Origin: Lachnospiraceae bacterium
GTDB taxonomy: Bacteria; Bacillota; Clostridia; Lachnospirales; Lachnospiraceae
NCBI GenBank assembly: GCA_017441265.1
Contig: JAFRYE010000077.1
Location: 1 to 64,000 of the forward strand
Direction of reading: 5' to 3'
Length of the DNA stretch: 64,000 nt
The translations under genes and the position numbers were made by a program. Each line of letters opens with the position of its first letter. Position 1 is the stretch's first letter. Below the pieces are notes generated by a model. The model did no database searches. It saw only the letters and a list, made by a program, of their open reading frames with translations, and was not told where the DNA came from. This document shows positions 33,354 to 41,729 of this stretch, in pieces.

Positions 33354-35285
33354 TCATCGATTCACCCGAAAATCATCCTGCCAATCCTTCTTCGATACTC
33401 TGTGCTTTCCCTCCTTGGCCTGAGTGTAGTTGAACGTAAACAGAATGCCGTACAGAAGCCAGATTGTCGAGAGAAGGAGCCACAGCGTTTTCCCGCCGGT
33501 AACGTAGCTCATTCCCCACGCAAACGCAGCCATCACGCCGAAGGTCGCAGTGAGCAGATGAATCCAGGCCAGTCTCCGTGCTTTCTCCACGTCCTTCGAC
33601 TTCGAAAAATCAAACCAGAACAGAAGGCCGCCGTCCCTGTTGCCGGCGCCGCACATCGCCCCGTGCCGTTTCAGTATGCCGGCGCAGATCGCGAGCCCCA
33701 TTCCGCCGGTCCGCGAATCCTCGCTCTTCCGTTTCGTCTGGTACATCGGCGTCCAGATCTCCTTCAGCTCCTCCTCCGAGAGCGCCTCCGCCTGATTCCA
33801 GATGCGGAACCGCTTCCCCTCGGTCTCGATAATGATACGGCTCCCCGGTGCCCCGTGCCGCACCGCATTGCCGACAAAGTTGTCGATCACCATGCCCATG
33901 AGTGCCGGGTCGCAGGAGACATTTTCCGAACGTCTCAACGAAAAATCAACCTCCATCCCCTTCTCGGCAATCATGTCCGCATACGAGGCGATCACGGCGT
34001 CCGTCATCAGATTCCAGTCCGACGAAACGAGATTGAGATTAAGCCGCTCGTCCGTCACGCGGGTGTATGTGAGCATCCGGTTCAACTTCTCGCTCAGCGC
34101 CTCGCTCTCCCGCTCCAGCACATCGAGATAATGCGGCATTTTCTCCGGTTTCGCCCCGAGGCTTAAGTATTCGGCCGTATTCTTGATGACCGCGGCAGGC
34201 GTCTTCAATTCGTGCGCCATCGCGTTGATAAACATGTCCCTCAGGTTCTTCAGATCCTCCCTGCGGCGTCTCGCCGCGACAAGCAGGATCATCGCAATGA
34301 TCGCAAAGGTCTGCCCGAGGAGCAGCACGACCACCATGGGCCGGAACAACGCATTTCGCGCGATCTTCGCATTGTCAAAGACGATCATGAGCGCACTCGA
34401 CGCGTCGACCTCACCGCTTTTGGCGACGGTGATCTCCCCTCGCTTCGATTGCCGGGCTGACAGTATAATATCCTCCGAACCGCCTTCTTCCGCCCCGATC
34501 GTCTGCGTGATCGCCGTATACCGGCTTTTGGAATCCAGCGTTTCCGCGCCCAGTTCCCGCAAAAGCGTACTCAGCCGCGCGTCCTGCGAGATCAGATACA
34601 GTCTTGCCTCCGAGCCCGTCTCCGCATCTTCCCCGGACTCCGGCCACTCGCTTCGCGACTCGCCGTCATCCCACAAAACCCGATCCGTTCCGGCGAAATC
34701 TTTCGCAGTTATCGTGTAATTCCGAAACAGCGAAGGCACGTAGATCTCGATCTGCGTCAGCATTTCCGTGCCGTCCTCAGCATCTCTTCCCCGGATCTTC
34801 CGGATCATCGGAGACGCCCAGACTTTCTTTTCCTTTCTGCTCTCAAAGACTTTTCCGACAAATTCCTCCAGATCCCTCTTCGGAAAATACTCCCACAGAT
34901 TCCACGTTCTTCTCTCCGTCTCGCTGTCCACAACCGCAACTGCGATGTCTCCGTCTAAAACCATCCCCGCATCGGCCGTCCGGTTCCGATAGTAGCAGGC
35001 AAACGCAAACCCACCTTCGTAGGTCTTATCCTGCTGCAACTCAAGCCACAACGAATCCACGGAATCCAAACCAAACTCCACGTCCGTCTGCCGGATCTCC
35101 GCAGAGAAAGAATACTTCGGAATATCCCCGCGAAGCATAAACTGCTGCACTTTCTCCTCGTTTCTGCTCTGCACGGACTTCCTCGTAAAATGATACACCA
35201 CCATCGACAGCACCGCGAGCAGCACCACCGCACACAACTCGATCACAATGCATGTCTTCAAAACTTCTTTTCTCTTTCCGTTCAT
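33354..35285 (-). CDS. Membrane sensor histidine kinase (OmpR-type partner)
   Basis: A 643-residue sensor. Span 1 is near 10-32 (IELCAVVLLAVLSMVVYHF); a ~285-residue exported sensor region follows; span 2 is near 310-335. HisKA motif INAMAHELKTPAAVIKN near 360, then an ATPase domain with GNAVRHGAPG and TGGMGLAICAGILKRHG. Unusually, two more hydrophobic segments follow the kinase core (~580-625, ATFGVMAAFAWGMSYV and LLLSTIWLLYGILFTFNY), placing the C-terminus at the membrane too. Start 35285 chosen because AGGTGG lies 8 bases upstream; the frame opens at GTG 35297. Confidence 0.9.
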   Translation of the reverse strand: MNGKRKEVLKTCIVIELCAVVLLAVLSMVVYHFTRKSVQSRNEEKVQQFMLRGDIPKYSFSAEIRQTDVEFGLDSVDSLWLELQQDKTYEGGFAFACYYRNRTADAGMVLDGDIAVAVVDSETERRTWNLWEYFPKRDLEEFVGKVFESRKEKKVWASPMIRKIRGRDAEDGTEMLTQIEIYVPSLFRNYTITAKDFAGTDRVLWDDGESRSEWPESGEDAETGSEARLYLISQDARLSTLLRELGAETLDSKSRYTAITQTIGAEEGGSEDIILSARQSKRGEITVAKSGEVDASSALMIVFDNAKIARNALFRPMVVVLLLGQTFAIIAMILLVAARRRREDLKNLRDMFINAMAHELKTPAAVIKNTAEYLSLGAKPEKMPHYLDVLERESEALSEKLNRMLTYTRVTDERLNLNLVSSDWNLMTDAVIASYADMIAEKGMEVDFSLRRSENVSCDPALMGMVIDNFVGNAVRHGAPGSRIIIETEGKRFRIWNQAEALSEEELKEIWTPMYQTKRKSEDSRTGGMGLAICAGILKRHGAMCGAGNRDGGLLFWFDFSKSKDVEKARRLAWIHLLTATFGVMAAFAWGMSYVTGGKTLWLLLSTIWLLYGILFTFNYTQAKEGKHRVSKKDWQDDFRVNR

Positions 35286-35391
35286 CGACATCCCCACCTT
35301 CGCTGCATTTTCCCGGATTTTTCATCCTTACGGTGACATCCTAACGCTCTATTGTGTACTCCTTATGTCAGGGCAACAAAATTTTCGATCC

Positions 35392-35625
35392 GGGGGGCAG
35401 TAGGAGGAGTTGGGCGGAGCCGAAGCATTCAAGGGCTGCTGAGGCTGACTAAGAATGCGCGGTGAGCGCACATGTAAGGCAGTTTCTGCGGAACTCGCTT
35501 CGCTCGAACAGTCCTCGAAACTGCCTGTGCGCTCGCCGCGCATTCTAAGTCGCCCTTGCGCGAGTCCCTCGCGCAAGCCGCAATGCCCTTTCACGCTTTC
35601 GGCTCCGCCCACTCCCCGCTGCCCC
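35392..35625 (-). repeat. Large palindromic repeat, copy A
   Basis: A ~234-base imperfect palindrome in a 1-kb gap without genes (35298-36306). Outer stem GGGGCAG...GGGCGGAGCC with GGCTCCGCCC...CTGCCCC. A long inner stem of about 20 bp has ends AGAATGCGCG and CGCGCATTCT and a nested GGCAGTTTC/GAAACTGCC. The apex carries GAACTCGCTTCGCTCGAACA (35491-35510). A side hairpin is TTGCGCGA-GTCCC-TCGCGCAA. In reverse complement it matches copy B (41517-41729) over nearly its whole length. Confidence 0.85.
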
Positions 35626-35660
35626 ACCGGGAGCGAATTAATGTTGGGGGTTGCCTTCCT

Positions 35661-35925
35661 ACTTACCTGTCCCAAAAATGGATTTTAGTAACAATTCCAT
35701 GGGAAAACGGTCAACCCGGAAATTTGCCTTGTAAATCTTGCGAATTTTTACCCGTTCCGGGTGCCGACTTACGCTCGAAAAGACCTTTTTGAATCAAAAT
35801 CCCAGATTTTCCCCGGGTTCACCCTCTCAGACGGATACTTTTTTCAAGGATTTTTCCCGATTTAGGAAAAACACTTGGAAAATCCCGAAATTCGCACTTT
35901 TTTGACGCATTCAGACAGGTACAAA
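35661..35925. repeat. Intergenic repeat with ACCTGTC/GACAGGT ends, copy 2
   Basis: Bounded by ACTTACCTGTCC (left) and TTCAGACAGGTACAA (right), as at 15275-15475, with ACTTGGAAAATCCC resembling the CCCTTGAAAATCC of copy 1. About 265 bases, A+T-richer than its surroundings. No coding capacity that I trust. Confidence 0.5.
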
Positions 35926-35977
35926 GTGATTCGGCTTGCGGATGTGGGCATTCTCCCGTCCGTCGGAGGTGCAGGGT

Positions 35978-36229
35978 GAGGCGGCCATGGTCCGGGGAGG
36001 AGGGCATGCGACCTCCGGGGTGTTTGCCCCGGAGGGGCGACTTGGCAGTTACCAAGCGGCTTGGAGGAGTTTCGGTGACTGTTTGAACATGCGGTCGCGG
36101 CTATACCTTTAGATTATCCCCAAGTTCAACGCGACCGCGTGTGAGTTTCACCGAAACTTCTCCGTCTAAGCCGCTCGGCCACTACCTAGTCGCCCGAAGC
36201 CGCTCGATGCCACGGACCATGGCCGCCTC
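35978..36229. repeat. Large palindromic repeat, divergent relative (copy D)
   Basis: GAGGCGGCCATGGTCCG (35978-35994) and its exact complement (36213-36229) form a 17-bp outer stem. Inside are GGAGGAGTTTCGGTGA (36064-36079) with its near-complement at 36148-36163, and GCGGTCGCG with CGCGACCGC (36091-36099, 36130-36138). GGGCGACTTGG and CCTAGTCGCCC resemble GGGCGACTTAG and CTAAGTCGCCC of copies A and B. It has a comparable side hairpin (CTTGGCAGTTACCAAG) but lacks the apex word of the other copies. Confidence 0.65.
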
Positions 36230-36261
36230 CCCCCACCCCGACAGGCCGTAGAAAACCCGCA

Positions 36262-36291
36262 CAAAAAAAGCCACCTTGCGGTGGCTTTTTT
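36262..36291. terminator. Terminator of the pot operon
   Basis: AAAAAAAGCCACC-TTGC-GGTGGCTTTTTT: a perfect stem with T-runs on both strands, 15 bases past the potD stop. Confidence 0.9.
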
Positions 36292-36306
36292 GCTGTTACA
36301 TACGAT

Positions 36307-37356
36307 TTAGTTACTTCCGGAAACCTTGAGCCAAAGCTCATTCATCTTCTTGCGGATGACTTCGTTGTCGTGGAAGATTTCGTCATTGTCGCGAATGACA
36401 GGAAGATATGCCTCGTTGTCGGCGTAATCGCCGCCCTCACCGGTGAGTTTTGCAAGAACGTCCTTGTTCGGGGAAGCATAACCGACCGTTTCGGAGCCGT
36501 CCAGGCACTGATCATAGTTCAGCATGAAGTTGATGAACTTGTTTGCAAGGGTAGGATTCTCCGCATTTGCCGGAATAACCATGGAATCGTACCACACGTT
36601 GGTTCCGCACGACGGCATGAAATAGCCCATGCTTTCGTTCTCGCTCAGGATGTCCGCAGCATCGCCGGAATACGCAATGGCAAGATCCTTGCGGCCTGCC
36701 TTCATGTTATCGATAACCTCGTCGATGATATAAATCGGCTTCGTGGTCTTGTTCATATCAAGCAACCATTCATAAGCCTCCTGGATCTCTGCCTCATTGT
36801 CCGTGTTGCAGGAGTAACCGAGCTGCTTGAGGGCGATCATGAAACCGTCGCGAGCCGAGTTGTACATGAAAATGCGGCCTGCATACTTCGGATCCTTGAA
36901 GATGCCGAAGCCCTCTGCCTCGAGATCGGCATAATCGACATTGTCCTTGTTGTAAACGATACCGACCGTGCCCCAGAAATACGGGATGGAGTAATCGTTG
37001 TTCGGATCAAAGGAGAGATTCTTCACCTCGTCCGCCAGATTGCCGATGTTCGTGATAACGCTCTTATCGAGTTTCTGGAGATAGTTCTCCTTCAACAGAC
37101 GCTCGATCGTGTAGTCGGACGGGATAAGCACGTCATACTTGTCGCCTGCCTGAAGCTTGGTGTACATAGCCTCATTGGATTCAAAATTTTCTACGATGAC
37201 TTCGCAATCAAATTCTTTCTCGAAATCCTTGATGACATTTTCCCCGAGATACTCGCCCGGAAGGAACAACTTCATCCGCTCTTTCTTCTTGCCGCAGCCG
37301 GTCATTGCGACCACCGCGAGTGCAAGGATTGCCAAAGTTACAATCACTTTCTTCAT
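36307..37356 (-). CDS. potD: Spermidine/putrescine-binding lipoprotein PotD
   Basis: A 349-residue polyamine-binding protein of the ABC importer. Signal peptide II with lipobox MTGC at ~18-21, so it is anchored outside the membrane. Family marks: YDVLIPSDYTIERL near 77, IPYFWGTVGIVYN near 120, DEVIDNMKAGRKDLAIAYSGDA near 220 and a C-terminal PNKDVLAKL-type segment. Normal length. GGAGG precedes the start. It follows potC by 73 bases, the largest gap of the operon. Confidence 0.93.
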   Translation of the reverse strand: MKKVIVTLAILALAVVAMTGCGKKKERMKLFLPGEYLGENVIKDFEKEFDCEVIVENFESNEAMYTKLQAGDKYDVLIPSDYTIERLLKENYLQKLDKSVITNIGNLADEVKNLSFDPNNDYSIPYFWGTVGIVYNKDNVDYADLEAEGFGIFKDPKYAGRIFMYNSARDGFMIALKQLGYSCNTDNEAEIQEAYEWLLDMNKTTKPIYIIDEVIDNMKAGRKDLAIAYSGDAADILSENESMGYFMPSCGTNVWYDSMVIPANAENPTLANKFINFMLNYDQCLDGSETVGYASPNKDVLAKLTGEGGDYADNEAYLPVIRDNDEIFHDNEVIRKKMNELWLKVSGSN

Positions 37357-37429
37357 TCGTTTTTATACCTCCGAATCTTTATGAACAGCGGGCGTTGCCC
37401 GGTTCTTTCTTGGAAAACAGTCCTTCCGC

Positions 37430-38248
37430 TCACTCCGCCTGCTCGCGAAGCCGTTTTTCCTCGCGCTCGCGTCTGCGTGCTACAACAGCGGAAAATACAT
37501 TGTACAGGATCAATCCGATAGTCAGCAGCGCGATCACCACGGTGGAAAGCGCGTTGATGGAAGGATTGACTCTCATGCGCATGGTGTACACGATGATGGA
37601 GATGTTCTTCACACCGTTGCCCGTCGCAAAATACGAGATGACAAAGTCGTCAAACGACATCGTGAACGCGATCAGCGCGCCTGAGATGATGCCCGGCATA
37701 ATCTGCGGAACGATCACCTTCACCAAAGCCCGCATGGGTGTCGCGCCGAGATCCATCGCCGCCTCCGCCAGGTTCGGGTCCAGCGACCTCAGTTTCGGCA
37801 TGATGCTCAGGATCACGTACGGAATACAGAACATGATGTGCGCCAGCAAAAGCGTGGCGAAGCCCTTGTCCACATGCAGAGCACTGAAGAACATGAGAAG
37901 TCCGATACCCGTAACGATATCGGGATTCATCATCGGAAGCTCATTGACCTGCTCCACGCAGCTCCGCAGGATCTTGTTGGACTTTGAAAGGCCGATGGCC
38001 GTAAGGGTCCCGATGATCGTCGAGATGATCGTCGCAAGGACGGCTACCACGAAGGTGTAATAGATCGCGTCCTTCATATCTCTGTCATTTGCCATCTTCG
38101 TATACCAGCGAGTGGAGAAGCCGGCAAACTTAGTCAGCGATTTGCTGTCGTTAAAGGAAAAGATTACGGTGTAGACGATCGGTGCGTAGAGGAAGATCAC
38201 CACCAGGATCATCAGCACAGTGCCGAATACACGTTTCTTCGGTTTCAT
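37430..38248 (-). CDS. potC: Polyamine ABC transporter permease PotC
   Basis: A 272-residue permease with six membrane spans and the permease EAA loop (EAAMDLGATPMRALVKVIVP) near 165-185 that contacts PotA. It forms the channel with PotB. Start and the potB stop overlap as ATGA, implying translational coupling. A charged basic/Glu-rich C-terminus follows the last span. Confidence 0.93.
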   Translation of the reverse strand: MKPKKRVFGTVLMILVVIFLYAPIVYTVIFSFNDSKSLTKFAGFSTRWYTKMANDRDMKDAIYYTFVVAVLATIISTIIGTLTAIGLSKSNKILRSCVEQVNELPMMNPDIVTGIGLLMFFSALHVDKGFATLLLAHIMFCIPYVILSIMPKLRSLDPNLAEAAMDLGATPMRALVKVIVPQIMPGIISGALIAFTMSFDDFVISYFATGNGVKNISIIVYTMRMRVNPSINALSTVVIALLTIGLILYNVFSAVVARRREREEKRLREQAE

Positions 38249-39081
38249 GCGTCCGCCTCCCCCCTCTCCGTCACATCCACCTTCTTGGTGAGATACATGG
38301 AGAAAATGATGATGATCGCCATGATCAGGGAGATGGCGCTACCGAAGTTCCAGTCACCGGCTGACTGGAAGTACTGCTCGATCATGTTACCGACAAGCAT
38401 GTACTGACCGCCGCCTAACATGTTCGGGATGCAGAAGCTCGATACCGCAGGCAGGAAAACCAGCGTGATACCGCTGATGATCCCGGGGAGCGACAGCGGA
38501 AGCGTCACCCGCAGGAAACTCTGGAACTTGTTCGCTCCGAGGTCATTGGCCGCCTCCAGAAGACTTCCGTCCATCTTCGTCAGGGATGTATAGATCTGCA
38601 AAACCATAAAGGGCAGGAAGTTGTAGATCATACCGACGATGACGGCAAATTCCGTATACATCATCTCATACGGTCCGAGTCCGATCCACCCGAGCATGGT
38701 ATTGATGATACCGTCATCCTGCAGGATTCCGGTCCAGGCATAGGTGCGAACCAGCAGGTTGATCCAGGTCGGAAAAGTGATGATCAGCACCCAGCGCATC
38801 TTGAATTTTTCGCTGCTCCGTGCAATGTAATACGCCGGAAAATAACCGAGCAGAAGGCACGCAACCGTCGTGATCGCGGCAACCTTCAGCGAGCGGAGAA
38901 GCACTTTCAAAAACAGCGGATCACTGAAAAACTTTACGAAGTTCTCCAGCGTAAATTTTGTCGTAACGACGTCATTTCCCTTCGTCGTGAACGCGTACAG
39001 AACGATCAGAAGCATCGGAGCCACGATCAGGATGAGCGCCCAGACGATGTAGGGATATGTCATTCTTCGAAATTGTTTCAT
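38245..39081 (-). CDS. potB: Polyamine ABC transporter permease PotB
   Basis: A 278-residue permease, six spans, with EAA loop EAANDLGANKFQSFLRVTLP near 175-195. Paralogous to PotC and fixed in position between potA (16-base gap) and potC (4-base overlap). GAAGGGG serves as ribosome binding site. Confidence 0.93.
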   Translation of the reverse strand: MKQFRRMTYPYIVWALILIVAPMLLIVLYAFTTKGNDVVTTKFTLENFVKFFSDPLFLKVLLRSLKVAAITTVACLLLGYFPAYYIARSSEKFKMRWVLIITFPTWINLLVRTYAWTGILQDDGIINTMLGWIGLGPYEMMYTEFAVIVGMIYNFLPFMVLQIYTSLTKMDGSLLEAANDLGANKFQSFLRVTLPLSLPGIISGITLVFLPAVSSFCIPNMLGGGQYMLVGNMIEQYFQSAGDWNFGSAISLIMAIIIIFSMYLTKKVDVTERGEADA

Positions 39082-39097
39082 AATGTCCCCTTCCGTG

Positions 39098-40738
39098 TCA
39101 GCCGATCTGCGACTTCTCCATAATATGGATATCCTCCGGGTCGAAGGTGAGTCCTACGACTGCACCGACCTCGGTCTCCTTCGTGGTGTCCACGCGGTAC
39201 TCGTAACCGCGCGTCTTGAACGTCACGGGATAGGTTCCGGGCTTGACATCCGCAGGGTCAAAATCATACTCGACATCGACGATCTCCACGGGGTTTCCGT
39301 CCTCCAGATCGAAAGCCTGCGCATTGGCCCAGATCTTGAGGTCTGTCTCCAGCGCCACGCTCTCCGCGATCTCATCGGCCTTCTTGAAGAAGTTCACGGC
39401 GTAGATTTCCTCTCCGTGCTCCTCCGCAACAAAGCGGTTCGGCTCCTGAACGATCATGTCCGCCGTCACGCTCGTGCCGGCCGCGGTGTGGAACGTTACC
39501 GGGTAGCGGCCGTTCTCCGCGCTTAATTCGTAATCGAGTTTCGTGATGGAAATACGCTCGTCGCTCTTCGGATCCCATGCCTGAGCATCCGCACGGTCGA
39601 TGATGAAAGCGTCTGCATTTTCCGGATGCTCCATCATCTCGGTGATATCGTCCGCGTCGAGATAGAAGTCGTTGGCACTCATCATCTCGCCTGCCGCCTC
39701 ATTGACCGCCGGCTTATCCTCGGAAACTTCCATCTGCACCGTGATGCTCGTGCCGGCCTTGGTCTCCACAACCGTCTCGTAGTGCACGCCTTTAAAGAGT
39801 GTCGAACGCACGATGCCTCGAAGCTTTCCTTCCCTCACGGGAACGATGTCCAGATCCTCGGGGCGGATGACAACGTCCACTTTTTCATTTTTCGCAAAAC
39901 CGGCGTCAACGCACTCGAACTGCCGGTCCTCAAACATAACTTTATGATCCTCAAGCATCACGCCGTCGACGATGTTGCTCTCGCCGATGAAGTTCGCAAC
40001 GTAGCGGTTGACCGGCTCGTTGTAAATGTCCGTAGGCGAACCGATCTGCTGGATGTTGCCGTCCTTCATGATGACGATCTTGTCGGACATCGTCAGCGCC
40101 TCTTCCTGATCGTGAGTGACGAAGATGAAGGTGATGCCGACCTCTTTCTGAATCTTCTTGAGCTCGCGCTGCATACCCTTGCGAAGCTTCGCGTCCAATG
40201 CTCCGAGGGGCTCGTCCAAAAGCAGCACCTTCGGCTCGTTGACCAGGGCCCGCGCGATGGCTACTCGCTGCTGCTGACCGCCGGACATCTCGTGAACCGC
40301 GCGCTTGCTGAAGTCCTCGAGACCGACGAGTCTGAGCATACGCATAACCTTCTGGTAAATGATATCCTTCGGCTCCTTCTTGATCTTCAGACCGAATGCA
40401 ACATTGTCAAACACGTTCATGTGCGGGAACAGCGCATACTTCTGGAACACGGTGTTCAGGTCGCGCTTGTACGGCGGCAAATTCGAAATCTCCTCGCCGT
40501 CGAAAATGACCTCTCCCTCATCCGCCTGCAGGAAACCGCCGAGGATGCGGAGCAGCGTCGTCTTGCCGCAGCCGGACGGCCCGAGCAAGGTGACAAACTC
40601 GTTCTCGTAAATGTCGAGATTAATTCCCTTCAGGACCAACTGTCCGTCGAACTTCTTGACGATATTCTTGAACTGGATCAGTTTCTTCGGAGCGTTTTTC
40701 ACCGCTTCGTTCGCATTTTTCGTCGCATTGTCACTCAT
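39098..40738 (-). CDS. potA: Polyamine ABC transporter ATPase PotA with an insertion in its C-terminal domain
   Basis: A 546-residue ATPase; PotA is usually ~350-385 residues. Residues ~20-255 are a standard ABC domain: Walker [10 protein letters not shown] (~53), signature MSGGQQQRV (~150), Walker [15 protein letters not shown] (~170), switch His VTHDQEEAL (~208). The TOBE domain begins after IVDGV (~275) and its typical last strand ([17 protein letters not shown]) is only reached at ~525. Between them (~350-515) lie about 165 extra acidic residues, including two segments ending RYPVTFHT and TYPVTFKT, like bacterial Ig-type repeats. The reading frame is intact. Energises PotB-PotC. Confidence 0.92.
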   Translation of the reverse strand: MSDNATKNANEAVKNAPKKLIQFKNIVKKFDGQLVLKGINLDIYENEFVTLLGPSGCGKTTLLRILGGFLQADEGEVIFDGEEISNLPPYKRDLNTVFQKYALFPHMNVFDNVAFGLKIKKEPKDIIYQKVMRMLRLVGLEDFSKRAVHEMSGGQQQRVAIARALVNEPKVLLLDEPLGALDAKLRKGMQRELKKIQKEVGITFIFVTHDQEEALTMSDKIVIMKDGNIQQIGSPTDIYNEPVNRYVANFIGESNIVDGVMLEDHKVMFEDRQFECVDAGFAKNEKVDVVIRPEDLDIVPVREGKLRGIVRSTLFKGVHYETVVETKAGTSITVQMEVSEDKPAVNEAAGEMMSANDFYLDADDITEMMEHPENADAFIIDRADAQAWDPKSDERISITKLDYELSAENGRYPVTFHTAAGTSVTADMIVQEPNRFVAEEHGEEIYAVNFFKKADEIAESVALETDLKIWANAQAFDLEDGNPVEIVDVEYDFDPADVKPGTYPVTFKTRGYEYRVDTTKETEVGAVVGLTFDPEDIHIMEKSQIG

Positions 40739-40792
40739 GGATGCATCCTCCGTGTAAATCTATGTCACGCTCTCGCGCAATTGTCGTGTTTC

Positions 40793-41326
40793 TCAAAAGA
40801 TCGGCGGGGTGGAAACCCAAAGCACCTTGGCCGCTTTATTGCCCCGGTTGCTCAGAAAATGATCGTCCTTGCCCTTCAGATAGAACGTCTCGCCCTTGCG
40901 GACCGTCAGTGTCTTGCCGCCGATTTCCAGCGCGACAGTGCCGTCGAGCACGTATCCGAACTCCTCGCCGTTATGCGGGTTGACCGTGAACGACCGGCTC
41001 TGCGCCGGAATCTCCATCAGGATCGGCTCCATCTCATTTTTCTGCGTGTTCGGCACGATCCAGTGAATTCCGTAATCGTCCCTCTCATCCACAAAGAAAT
41101 CGCTCTTTCGGAAAACGACTTTCTCCTGTTTTTCCTCGCTGAAAAATTCCGCCAGAGAGCTTCCGAGCGCCTCCAGTATGTCTGTGAGCGTCGCGATTGA
41201 CGGCGATGTCAGATTGCGCTCAACCTGCGAGAGAAAGCCCTTCGTCAGCTCGCTCCGCGATGCCAGTTCCTCCAGTGTCAGACTCTGCCGGATTCTCATC
41301 TGTTTCAACCGATGTCCGATGTCCAT
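40793..41326 (-). CDS. XRE-cupin regulator of the pot operon
   Basis: A 177-residue repressor of the PuuR type. Residues 1-~65 form the helix-turn-helix (RIRQSLTLEELASRSELTKGFLSQVE), and residues ~105-175 a small cupin (NPHNGEEFGYVLDGTVALEIGGKTLTVRKGETFYLKG) that probably senses a polyamine or derivative. It is the first gene of the operon, 54 bases before potA, the usual arrangement in Clostridia. Autoregulation through the repeats at 41372-41401 is likely. Confidence 0.9.
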   Translation of the reverse strand: MDIGHRLKQMRIRQSLTLEELASRSELTKGFLSQVERNLTSPSIATLTDILEALGSSLAEFFSEEKQEKVVFRKSDFFVDERDDYGIHWIVPNTQKNEMEPILMEIPAQSRSFTVNPHNGEEFGYVLDGTVALEIGGKTLTVRKGETFYLKGKDDHFLSNRGNKAAKVLWVSTPPIF

Positions 41327-41371
41327 TCTCGTCTCCCCACCGCATCCGCGGCCGCTGCCGCAGTTACGATA

Positions 41372-41449
41372 TACTAAACAAAAAGATTATTGTTACTAAA
41401 CTTTTTCGCAGACTGATACATATTATACATAGATTATTCCTAAATGCAA
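41372..41449 (-). promoter_or_regulatory. Promoter and direct-repeat operator of the pot operon
   Basis: On the minus strand TTGCAT (41444-41449), 16 bases, TATAAT (41422-41427). Downstream of the start point two direct repeats TACTAAAC (plus strand 41372-41379 and 41394-41401) are spaced 22 bases apart, two helical turns, which suits a dimeric XRE regulator blocking transcription. Confidence 0.65.
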
Positions 41450-41516
41450 TAGCAATCTTTTGCATTTTACGAAAAATGATTTCTCCGATACCAAAACATA
41501 AAAAACGGCCACACCT

Positions 41517-41729
41517 GAGGGGGAGGTGGAGCCGAAAGTATGAAAGGGCATTGCGGCTTGCGCGAATTTATCGCGCAAGGGCGACTTAGAAAGCGCGGCG
41601 AACACATTGGCAGTTTCGAGGACTGTTCGAGCGAAGCGAGTTCCGCAGAAACTGCCTTGACTTTGCGTCCGTCGCGCTTTCTTAGTCAGCCTCAGCAGTC
41701 CTTGAATACTTCGGCTCCACCCCCACCCC
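41517..41729 (+). repeat. Large palindromic repeat, copy B
   Basis: A ~213-base palindrome ending at the stop codon of the radical-SAM gene. Outer stem GGTGGAGCCGAA/TTCGGCTCCACC; side hairpin TTGCGCGA-TAAAT-TCGCGCAA; inner stem AGAAAGCGCG with CGCGCTTTCT; nested GGCAGTTTC/GAAACTGCC; apex TGTTCGAGCGAAGCGAGTTC (41624-41643). Against copy A the inner stem changes A-T to T-A on both sides, so pairing is kept. Confidence 0.85.

Noticed and set aside
35392..36229. CRISPR array or insertion sequence in the 1-kb gap without genes
   Set aside because: Repeats are long single palindromes, not short regularly spaced direct repeats, and there is no transposase frame.
39626..41200. Long plus-strand open frame over potA and its regulator
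   Set aside because: Spans two real genes on the other strand; no ribosome binding site or domain.
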